Shown here: positions 1 to 5,131 of the stretch, in pieces
Position numbering within the stretch: the stretch's first letter is position 1
Layout of the letters: each line of letters opens with the position of its first letter
Assembly: GCA_030672805.1 (NCBI GenBank)
Contig: DAOVFR010000186.1
Span: forward strand, 1-5,359
DNA from: Candidatus Krumholzibacteriota bacterium
GTDB lineage: Bacteria; Krumholzibacteriota; Krumholzibacteriia; Krumholzibacteriales; Krumholzibacteriaceae
Direction of reading: 5' to 3'
DNA: 5,359 nucleotides
The notes under the pieces: generated by a model
What the model was told of the DNA's origin: nothing
What the model saw: only the letters and a program-made list of their open reading frames with translations
Databases searched by the model: none
Position numbers and translations under genes: made by a program

Positions 1-1174
1 GGTACGGTCCGGCGAGGTCTCGATCGGGCAGCAGCTGCTCACGCCGGGTGTGCTTCAGACATCCAGCATGCTGGATACGGTCATCGAGTTAAGCAGGCTT
101 CCCGGTTCGGCCCTGAAGAACAGGCAGCGTATCAGGTTCCATCATGCCGCCGCTGAGATCATCGCACGCGTTGTACTGCTCGATTCGGAGAAGCTGGAAG
201 CGGGGGGAAGGGGTTATGTCCAACTGAGGCTCGAGAAGCCGACTGTGGCCCGGGGTGGTGACAGGTTCATCGTGCGTTCCTATTCGCCGATGCGTGTCAT
301 CGCGGGCGGGAAGGTCCTGGATCCCGTGCCGCCGAAGGCGAAGCGTTTCAGGGAACAAACGATCGAGACCTTGCGGCTGCTCGATTCGGAATCGGGAGAG
401 GAAACAGTGCTTGGACTCGCCTCCAGAAGGAAAGAGCACGGGTTGGCGCCGGAAGAGCTGAGGCGTTACGGGATGACCTTGCCGGAGGCTGCGGAATCCT
501 GCGAGAGACTCGAATGCGCCGGGAAGGTCTACCGGGTCGGCAGGCTCTTCTTGCTGGCTGATGTGATACACGGGATCGAGAGACGGATGATCGGTATCGC
601 TGAACGGTTTGCCGCCGGGAACCCGCTCCGTTGGGGTATCGACAAGGAAGAGCTGCGCGAGAAGACCGGCGCCGGGGACGCGGCGCTTTTTTCGTTTCTC
701 CTCGATAGAGGTTTGGAACAGGGCTGTCTCTTCATAAAAGGCGGGCGGGTGCGGGCCGGAAGCGGCGAGATGGACCTGTCGGAGAAGAACGGGCAAACCC
801 TCGTGGATATCGAGAACAGGATCAGGGCAGCCGGGTTCTCCTTCCTCCGGAAGGACGAACTCCTCGACTGCGTCGGCGATGAGAAGAAGCTCATCTCGTT
901 CCTGCGGTTGCTGCGGGAGAGTGGTTCCGTTATCAGAATAGGTTCGGATGGATACATGCACGGCGAGTTCCACCGGAAACTGCTGCGAACGGTTCGGGAG
1001 ATTCTTCTCAAATCCGGACGGATCTCCGTGAGCGATTTCAAGAATGAGTTTGGGTTTTCGAGAAAGTATGCGGTGCCACTGCTCGAGCACCTTGACGGTG
1101 AGGGGATCACGAGGAGAGAGGGGGACTTCCGTATCGCCGGACCGGGGATCGGGAATAATGCCGGCAGGGACTGA
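1..1174 (+). CDS. selB: Selenocysteine-specific elongation factor SelB, C-terminal part (5' end outside window)
   Basis: SelB is the GTPase that brings selenocysteinyl-tRNA to the ribosome at UGA codons marked by a SECIS hairpin. The frame is open from base 2, giving 390 visible residues; the GTP-binding domain lies outside the window, so the GTG at 50 is an internal codon, not the start. Residues about 1-35 match the end of domain II (GQQLLTPGVLQ, then MLD). Residues about 40-115 match EF-Tu-like domain III: RIRFHHAAAE, ARVVLLD, then GDRFIVRSYSPM and a GGKVLDP turn. The remainder fits the tandem winged helices that bind SECIS RNA, ending with the typical SRKYAVPLLEHLD near residue 353 and GITRREGDFRI. 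Full-length SelB is usually about 600-640 residues, so roughly 240 are missing. The stop TGA (1172-1174) lies 9 bases before ispG, which suggests co-transcription. The domain III stretch FHHAAAE departs from the commoner HLGTAE. Identity is confident from the domain III plus winged-helix signature. Confidence 0.93.
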   Translation, partial: VRSGEVSIGQQLLTPGVLQTSSMLDTVIELSRLPGSALKNRQRIRFHHAAAEIIARVVLLDSEKLEAGGRGYVQLRLEKPTVARGGDRFIVRSYSPMRVIAGGKVLDPVPPKAKRFREQTIETLRLLDSESGEETVLGLASRRKEHGLAPEELRRYGMTLPEAAESCERLECAGKVYRVGRLFLLADVIHGIERRMIGIAERFAAGNPLRWGIDKEELREKTGAGDAALFSFLLDRGLEQGCLFIKGGRVRAGSGEMDLSEKNGQTLVDIENRIRAAGFSFLRKDELLDCVGDEKKLISFLRLLRESGSVIRIGSDGYMHGEFHRKLLRTVREILLKSGRISVSDFKNEFGFSRKYAVPLLEHLDGEGITRREGDFRIAGPGIGNNAGRD

Positions 1175-1183
1175 CGGAATATC

Positions 1184-2269
1184 GTGATGAACGGTGTAAC
1201 GCCAAGGAGAAAGACGAGGCAGGTCCGCTACGGCACGGTTGCGGTCGGCGGAGATGCCCCGATTTCCATTCAGTCGATGAGCACGTTCAGGCCGGTTCAC
1301 CTCGAGAAACTGTTCGATGAAGTGACGGCCCTCGCGGATGCGGGATGCGAGATCGTCCGTGTCGCGGTAAAGGACAGGGATGATATTGATGTACTGCCGC
1401 CGATATGTGACCGGAGTCCGATACCGGTCATCGCCGATATTCAATTCGATTACGAGCTGGCCGTGGCCGCGGCGGGTGCCGGCGTCGCCGGGCTTCGCAT
1501 CAATCCTGGCAATATCGGTGCAGGGGAACGTGTTGCGAGGGTACTGGAATCGGCGTCGAAATCCGGTATAGCTGTCCGTGTCGGTGTCAATTCGGGGAGT
1601 ATCGAACGGGACCTGCGCGAGCTGTACAAGCAGGATCCAGGCAGGGCCCTCTTTGAGAGCGCTTCGAGAAGTCTCGAAGAAATCGAAGTGTTGGGGTTCA
1701 CGAACCTCGTTTTCAGCCTGAAGTCCTCCGATCCGATTGCTACGGTCGAAGCGAACAGGCTGTTCGCGGCGAGCTGCGATTATCCGCTCCATATCGGAGT
1801 GACCGAGGCCGGACCGGCACTCAGTGGCGCGGCACGGTCATCAGTCGCGCTTACGCTCCTCCTGTCAATGGGAATCGGAGATACGGTAAGGGTTTCCCTC
1901 TCGGGAGACCCGGTGCGGGAAGTTATTGTAGCTGCTAATATCCTTTCGGCTCTGGGGTTGAGGGGGGACATTCCGCGGATCATCTCCTGTCCTACCTGTG
2001 GGAGAAGCTGGATTGATGTTGCCGGGATAGCGGAGCAGCTCGAGCGGAAGCTCATGGGGATCAGAAGTCCGATTTCAATCGCCGTTATGGGATGTGAGGT
2101 GAACGGACCGGGTGAAGCCCGTGATGCTGATATCGGTATCGCCGGAACAAGGGGGGGCGCGGTGATATTCAGGAATGGCAAGGTGATCGGTAAATGCAGC
2201 AAGAACTGTATCGAGAAGCTGCTTGGAGAAATCGGGGGAATGGTCGGCAAAAAAGACGATTGTAAATAA
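1184..2269 (+). CDS. ispG: 4-hydroxy-3-methylbut-2-enyl diphosphate synthase (IspG/GcpE)
   Basis: IspG reductively opens the ring of MEcPP to give HMBPP, the penultimate MEP-pathway intermediate, using a [4Fe-4S] cluster in the cytoplasm. The 361-residue length suits the two-domain bacterial form without the plant-type insert. The TIM-barrel half shows PISIQSM (26-32), GCEIVRVAV (54-62), RINPGNIG (105-112), VRVGVNSGS (131-139) and HIGVTEAGPALSG (203-215). The C-terminal half shows GIGDTVRVSL, then the cluster ligands Cys269 and Cys272 (SCPTCGR), Cys304 (MGCEVNGPGE) and Glu311, the equivalents of E. coli C270, C273, C305 and E312. The start is either GTG at 1184 or the next codon, ATG at 1187; neither has a strong Shine-Dalgarno sequence, so coupling to selB translation, which stops 9 bases upstream, is plausible. 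Oddities: the usual TNTxTxD after QSM is replaced by STFRPVHLE, and the usual DIHF is DIQF (residues 85-88). All cluster ligands are intact, so the enzyme is probably active. Confidence 0.96.
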   Translation: MMNGVTPRRKTRQVRYGTVAVGGDAPISIQSMSTFRPVHLEKLFDEVTALADAGCEIVRVAVKDRDDIDVLPPICDRSPIPVIADIQFDYELAVAAAGAGVAGLRINPGNIGAGERVARVLESASKSGIAVRVGVNSGSIERDLRELYKQDPGRALFESASRSLEEIEVLGFTNLVFSLKSSDPIATVEANRLFAASCDYPLHIGVTEAGPALSGAARSSVALTLLLSMGIGDTVRVSLSGDPVREVIVAANILSALGLRGDIPRIISCPTCGRSWIDVAGIAEQLERKLMGIRSPISIAVMGCEVNGPGEARDADIGIAGTRGGAVIFRNGKVIGKCSKNCIEKLLGEIGGMVGKKDDCK

Positions 2270-2315
2270 AACAATACGGTTAGAGAAAATATTTATAGTA
2301 AAATCCGGAAAAATG

Positions 2316-2324
2316 TGTTATATT
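2316..2324 (+). promoter_or_regulatory. Possible extended -10 promoter for the small secreted-protein gene
   Basis: TGTTATATT contains an extended -10 (TGn) followed by TATATT, 5 of 6 matches to TATAAT, inside an AT-rich spacer after ispG. No convincing -35 lies at 16-18 bases; TTTATA at 2292-2297 is too far away. Initiation near 2331 would give a leader of about 90 nt for the gene at 2422. Sequence match only; AT-rich DNA produces such matches by chance. Confidence 0.35.
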
Positions 2325-2392
2325 GAATCCGCCTGAATTATGGGTTTGACTGAAGCGTTAATGCCGAACGATGATGGGGTAGGGTATTGATT

Positions 2393-2416
2393 TCTCCCGC
2401 AAGGGGAGAGAGGAGG
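2393..2416 (+). promoter_or_regulatory. Leader hairpin abutting a strong ribosome binding site
   Basis: TCTCCC (2393-2398) pairs perfectly with GGGAGA (2404-2409) around a GCAAG loop. The hairpin ends one base before AGGAGG (2411-2416), a near-perfect Shine-Dalgarno sequence with 5 bases to the ATG at 2422. The pyrimidine arm could alternatively pair with the purine-rich Shine-Dalgarno stretch, so the element may affect translation initiation. The pairing and the ribosome binding site are seen directly; a regulatory role is inference. Confidence 0.45.
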
Positions 2417-2421
2417 TTCTT

Positions 2422-2781
2422 ATGAGAGGCGGTATACGGGTCATCGTTTTGGCGATGGCTGTGCTTCTCTTGCTGGTGACGGTTGTCCCGGCGGGGGAGT
2501 ATATGCTGCCGCTTGCAAAGACTGTGAGCCCGGGTCACACCTTTGTAAGATTTGATGGTACCGCTTACCACATCACAACACAGGGGAATTACTTACTAAT
2601 ATTCACGAAGATTGACATAAGGCACACAAGTCTTTTTATCAAGCCCAAGCCCGGTGAGCCGGTGCCTTTCGAGGAATTGGTCATCCAGTGGGATCCATTC
2701 CCGGCCCAAATCCTCGGGATAGGATCGTCTGGTGGAGATACCTATATTCTCGACTCCGAAACGGGCTACGCGGAGAAGTAA
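2422..2781 (+). CDS. Small secreted or membrane-anchored protein of unknown function
   Basis: I do not recognise this 119-residue protein. Its start is well supported by AGGAGG five bases upstream. The N-terminus looks like a Sec signal peptide: a short basic n-region (MRGGIR), a hydrophobic core at residues 7-22 (VIVLAMAVLLLLVTVV), and a possible cleavage after PAG at about residue 25. The core is long enough to serve instead as an uncleaved anchor. The remaining ~94 residues contain no cysteine and alternate short hydrophobic and charged stretches (HTFVRFDGTAYHITT, NYLLIFTKIDI, HTSLFIKPKPGEP, EELVIQWDPF), which suggests a small beta-rich domain. The end, GDTYILDSETGYAEK, is polar. The middle of the gene (about 2575-2640) is visibly richer in A+T than selB and ispG, which would fit a lineage-specific or acquired gene. 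It is preceded by its own possible promoter and followed by a gene-free interval, so it is probably monocistronic. The ribosome binding site, signal peptide and clean stop make it a likely real gene. Confidence 0.75.
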   Translation: MRGGIRVIVLAMAVLLLLVTVVPAGEYMLPLAKTVSPGHTFVRFDGTAYHITTQGNYLLIFTKIDIRHTSLFIKPKPGEPVPFEELVIQWDPFPAQILGIGSSGGDTYILDSETGYAEK

Positions 2782-2854
2782 CTGGTTAATATACTTAACG
2801 CAGTTTTAAAAAATTTAACTGCTTTATGATTGAAAGGGAGGGGCGGCTTTTTTC

Positions 2855-2884
2855 TTAATCGCATGTGACCTGTAACTTTATAAA
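2855..2884 (+). promoter_or_regulatory. Weak possible promoter before the 2905 terminator
   Basis: TATAAA (2879-2884) matches the -10 consensus at 5 of 6 positions. TTAATC (2855-2860), 18 bases upstream, is only a 3 of 6 match to the -35. If active it would give a very short transcript, of roughly 35 nt, ending at the terminator at 2905-2925. Equally likely to be chance. Confidence 0.2.
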
Positions 2885-2904
2885 TGACAACAAGTTGAAG
2901 GAAT

Positions 2905-2925
2905 GCGGGTTGAGCCCGCTTTTTT
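2905..2925 (+). terminator. Rho-independent terminator
   Basis: GCGGG (2905-2909) pairs with CCCGC (2915-2919) around a TTGAG loop and is followed at once by six T (2920-2925). The complementary strand has no T-run after the stem, so it acts on plus-strand transcripts. It lies 123 bases after the stop of the small secreted-protein gene and is the best terminator for that transcript, or for a separate short RNA ending here. Confidence 0.75.
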
Positions 2926-2940
2926 CATTTTTGGAACATG

Positions 2941-2982
2941 CCTTGCCCTTTACATTGGCGAGCTCGCGGTAACAGGGAAAGG
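2941..2982. repeat. Imperfect inverted repeat with a GC-rich palindrome at its centre
   Basis: The arm 2941-2953 (CCTTGCCCTTTAC) is complementary to 2969-2982 (GTAACAGGGAAAGG) except for one bulged C and one mismatch, giving about 12 paired bases. Between the arms sits a perfect 10-bp palindrome, GCGAGCTCGC (2958-2967). As RNA it could form one long hairpin; as DNA it could be a symmetric protein-binding site. No T-run follows, so it is not a terminator. Function unknown. Confidence 0.45.
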
Positions 2983-3059
2983 TGTGGCTATGGATGACAT
3001 TGCCCCGGTGCTCACGTTGCTGTGAGTATGTGAACGCTCCCTCGGGGTTGAGTTGTCCA

Positions 3060-3093
3060 AAGAAGAGGAGGTTTGTGAAAGCCTCCTCTTCTT
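3060..3093. terminator. Strong 15-bp hairpin between convergent genes, possible bidirectional terminator
   Basis: AAGAAGAGGAGG (3060-3071) is the perfect reverse complement of CCTCCTCTTCTT (3082-3093). The pairing continues inward with one G-T and two A-T pairs to close a GTGA loop, a GNRA-type tetraloop when read as RNA on the plus strand. It lies 34 bases beyond the stop codon of the minus-strand rqcH-like gene and after the plus-strand genes, where a shared terminator is expected. Neither side has a proper T-run: GATTTATT on the plus strand, TTTGG on the minus strand. It may therefore stabilise 3' ends rather than terminate by itself. Confidence 0.5.
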
Positions 3094-3127
3094 GATTTAT
3101 TGGGGCATGTGAGTATGCCGCCCGCGA

Positions 3128-4864
3128 TTATCCCCCGGCTGTTTTCTCCGGTAGAACGGGCGATACGAAGAGGGTCTTTCCCCTATGGTAGATGACGGTT
3201 CCCGGGGGTGATTTCTTGGGTTTCCGGACGTACCGCTTCTCCGTGTAGACCACGGGAACAGTCGTGGAGTGACGTGCCTTGCTGAAAAAAGCTGCGACAG
3301 AGGCGGCGGCCTCGAGTATTCTCTTCGGCGTCGAGGGCGTGGCGCCCTTCAGAATGACATGAGAACCCTTGATCCCCTGGGCGTGGAACCAGATGTCCCG
3401 TGGGGAAGCAAAACGATGGGTGAGCCGGTCGTTCTCGCGATCGTTTCTTCCAACGTAGGCGGTGTGCGATGCGTCCAGGACGAAGGACCGGAAGAGCTGT
3501 CGCCGTTGAGCAGTCTTTGCGTTTCTTGCGGAATCCCCGTCGGGCGTCAGCAGCCGGAGCAGTTCGGCCGGCTTCGTCAGATCAGTTATCCTATCGATGA
3601 AGGTTTTCGCCTCATCTATTTTTCGCTCGACCGTGCGCTTCCTGTTCATGATGATGATCAGCCCCTTTTCTCCTTTCTTTGCCCTGTTGAAGTAGGAACG
3701 GATATTCTTGTCCGGGGTCCTGGACGGGTCGAGCGGGACGGTGACTGTGGCGTCTCCCGAGAAATCCTTGACTGTAATCTTGTCGAGGCCGGTTTTGAGT
3801 AGGTGCCGGTACGTGGCGAGAAGATTCCCGTAGTAGCGGTACTCTTTCGAGCGCTGCGCCTCCTCCAGGTCATGCGAAAGGTTGGTCTTGAGACGCCGGG
3901 CTTTTCGCAGGTCCCTGTTCGCCGACGAGATCACGGCATCCTTCAGGGCTCGTATGTACCGTGGAATAATTACCGAGGCGCCTCTTTTGCTCAGCGCATC
4001 GAAAAATCCGGTGCAGCGCTGCGCTTTAGCCTCGACGGGCAGTTCGACCGGGTAGACGGCGCATCGCCCCGCCTCTCCCTCCTCCGGGAAATCATAAAGG
4101 CGCCAAATGAAACGTCCCGATGTGAGTTCGTTCCCAATCGAGAGCAGGTCTTGCCAGATAGACTCGATATCCCCCTCACGGGCACGGGAGAGAACCCTGG
4201 CAAGCACGGGGTCCAGCCCGTCGATGTGACGGAGGATGAGTCCGGAAGCTCTCCTGGCCCGTTCCCAGATACGTGTGTGTGCGGGGAGTTTTTCGAGACG
4301 TATGTCACCGTTTGCATCCAGTGTCATATCACCCGGTGGGTTTTCGGGCAGGGATAGGATCGAGAGGGGTTTTCTGGATGAAGTGTCCATGATTCTGCGG
4401 GGTTTTCTCGATACACCGGCGCCCGTGGAATCGATGATTCCGCCCGTTTTCCCGTCGATCAGCGAGACGGGCATGCGTGAGGGTTTGCAGTCGATCCTGA
4501 TAGTGAGCTCCGTTCTCGAACTCCACGCACCGCCGCGGCTGCAGCGAATAAACAGAATTCGGTTCAAACCATTCGATTCAACAGCGTGGATTTCAGCGCC
4601 GGCCGCCTGATCAAGGCATGCTGGCATGTCCCCCAGGGGGACGATCTCATCCTCCGAGACGATGATCTCGACCTCACGTTTCAATACTAGGACATGAAAG
4701 TAACGGAAAGGAGCTCCACGGAGAACGAATGTCAGCCCTCCGGGGTAACGCACCGCGCGTTCGAGGCGGCTGTTCTTCAGTGTGCGGTTAAGTTCCGGTC
4801 CGAGTGCAAAGATCGTCATGCTGTTCATGGGCGGAATATTACGTCGGGTGAAGGAGCATGTCAA
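3128..4864 (-). CDS. rqcH: NFACT/RqcH-family ribosome quality control protein, divergent (formerly FbpA-like fibronectin-binding)
   Basis: RqcH-type proteins bind stalled 50S subunits and recruit tRNA-Ala to add C-terminal alanine tails that mark nascent chains for degradation. The domain order fits: a divergent NFACT-N region (about 16-165), a helix-hairpin-helix-like stretch (205-228, HIDGLDPVLARVL), a basic coiled-coil middle (305-430, containing LDPSRTPDKNIRSYFNRAKK at 378-397) and NFACT-R (about 458-570: FRSFVLDASHTAYVGRND, DIWFHAQGIKGSHVIL, VVYTEKRYVRKPKKSPPGTV). At 578 residues the length is normal. The longest frame is given because no start has a clear Shine-Dalgarno sequence; family similarity begins near MTIFALGPELN, so Met13 (ATG at 4828) or Met16 (4819) may be the true start. 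The conserved Asp-Arg pair of NFACT-N, implicated in tRNA binding, appears as Asn101-Arg102 (GLNRIL), and the usual FCMLLRKHL-like stretch is absent. Family membership is confident; alanine-tailing activity is not. Confidence 0.88.
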   Translation of the reverse strand: MTCSFTRRNIPPMNSMTIFALGPELNRTLKNSRLERAVRYPGGLTFVLRGAPFRYFHVLVLKREVEIIVSEDEIVPLGDMPACLDQAAGAEIHAVESNGLNRILFIRCSRGGAWSSRTELTIRIDCKPSRMPVSLIDGKTGGIIDSTGAGVSRKPRRIMDTSSRKPLSILSLPENPPGDMTLDANGDIRLEKLPAHTRIWERARRASGLILRHIDGLDPVLARVLSRAREGDIESIWQDLLSIGNELTSGRFIWRLYDFPEEGEAGRCAVYPVELPVEAKAQRCTGFFDALSKRGASVIIPRYIRALKDAVISSANRDLRKARRLKTNLSHDLEEAQRSKEYRYYGNLLATYRHLLKTGLDKITVKDFSGDATVTVPLDPSRTPDKNIRSYFNRAKKGEKGLIIIMNRKRTVERKIDEAKTFIDRITDLTKPAELLRLLTPDGDSARNAKTAQRRQLFRSFVLDASHTAYVGRNDRENDRLTHRFASPRDIWFHAQGIKGSHVILKGATPSTPKRILEAAASVAAFFSKARHSTTVPVVYTEKRYVRKPKKSPPGTVIYHRGKTLFVSPVLPEKTAGG

Positions 4865-4882
4865 ATTGATAGAAATTTTCTT

Positions 4883-4910
4883 ATGATATTCATCTGTTAT
4901 TTGTTTACAA
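4883..4910 (-). promoter_or_regulatory. Sigma70-like promoter for the rqcH-like gene
   Basis: Read on the minus strand, TTGTAA (4910-4905; 4 of 6) is followed after 16 bases by TATCAT (4888-4883; 5 of 6). Initiation near 4876 would leave only about 12 bases before the ATG at 4864, but about 48 before the ATG at 4828, which favours the downstream start. The -35 overlaps that of the plus-strand promoter. Confidence 0.5.
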
Positions 4911-4932
4911 GGAGTTGAGCATATGATATCAT
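4904..4932 (+). promoter_or_regulatory. Sigma70-like promoter for the secreted-protein gene at 5132
   Basis: TTTACA (4904-4909; 5 of 6 to TTGACA) is followed after exactly 17 bases by TATCAT (4927-4932; 5 of 6 to TATAAT). Initiation near 4939 gives a leader of about 190 nt before the ATG at 5132. This is the best-scoring promoter I see in the window. It shares its -35 bases with the divergent minus-strand promoter. Confidence 0.55.
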
Positions 4933-4938
4933 TTATTT

Positions 4939-5131
4939 CGTGATTGCGGTTCGGGCATCGGAGCCGGGGCGTGATCGCGTTTGCCAGTGTTAAGCATCAT
5001 GAGCTTGACGAGCGTTCCTGAAGGGGGTGATGGTTAGAGAGCGACAGCCAACAGCTTTTTCCTTCAATACCTGTTACCGCGGGTGGTAAATTCAGAAATT
5101 CGCAGCCGATACTTACAGAGGAGAAAAGAAG
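4939..5131 (+). other. Long 5' leader of the secreted-protein gene with hairpins
   Basis: The proposed leader can form GTTAAGC/GCTTGAC (4989-4995 and 5003-5009, seven pairs with one G-T) around a seven-base loop, and TTACC/GGTAA (5074-5078 and 5085-5089) around GCGGGT. A weaker CGGTT/AGCCG pair with one G-T lies near 4947-4965. GTGATTGCGGTT (4940-4951) is echoed at 4971-4982 with two mismatches, a 31-base offset. I recognise no known riboswitch core. AGGAG (5119-5123), 8 bases before the ATG, is the ribosome binding site. Confidence 0.4.

Larger units (their letters stand above)
2782..3127. other. Gene-free 346-base interval between convergent genes, rich in inverted repeats
   Basis: No frame here has a convincing start, ribosome binding site and family resemblance. 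In order it holds a weak GCAGTT/AACTGC pair (2800-2805 and 2817-2822), a G-rich stretch running into six T (2836-2853) without a clear stem, a good terminator (2905-2925), a long imperfect inverted repeat (2941-2982), nested pairs CCCCG/CGGGG (3003-3007 and 3043-3047) enclosing CTCAC/GTGAG (3011-3015 and 3022-3026), and a strong hairpin (3060-3093). Some of this is expected where two transcripts converge; the density leaves room for a small RNA. Confidence 0.6.

Noticed and set aside
89..1792. Long open frame of 567 codons on the minus strand opposite selB and ispG.
   Set aside because: It is antisense to two genes with clear family motifs. Its translation is low-complexity and rich in Arg and Pro, as expected from reading G+C-rich coding DNA backwards.
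2262..2277. ATTGT/ACAAT pair across the ispG stop as a terminator for selB-ispG.
   Set aside because: Five mostly A-T pairs with no following T-run are too weak. I see no good terminator directly after ispG.
2836..2856. G-rich stretch followed by six T as a second intrinsic terminator.
   Set aside because: No stem of more than about four pairs can be formed immediately before the T-run.
2990..3112. Mini-frame ATG 2990 to TGA 3110, with an in-frame TGA at 3023-3025 that could be read as selenocysteine to give about 40 residues.
   Set aside because: Although selB is present in this genome, no convincing SECIS-like stem-loop sits just after the TGA, the peptide resembles no selenoprotein, and the frame runs through the inverted repeats and the 3060 hairpin. 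Ordinary noncoding DNA is simpler.
3269..4357. Two plus-strand frames (177 and 184 codons) opposite the rqcH-like gene.
   Set aside because: They lie antisense to strong NFACT motifs, lack ribosome binding sites, and show no recognisable domain.
4999..5037. 12-codon frame in the leader (ATG 4999 to TAG 5035-5037) as a possible leader peptide.
   Set aside because: No Shine-Dalgarno sequence precedes it, it starts inside a predicted hairpin loop, and its composition is unremarkable.
4940..5131. A tRNA gene (including tRNA-Sec) or a known riboswitch in the leader.
   Set aside because: GGTTCGGG at 4948-4955 recalls a T-arm, but no acceptor stem or complete cloverleaf can be drawn, and no known riboswitch core is recognisable.
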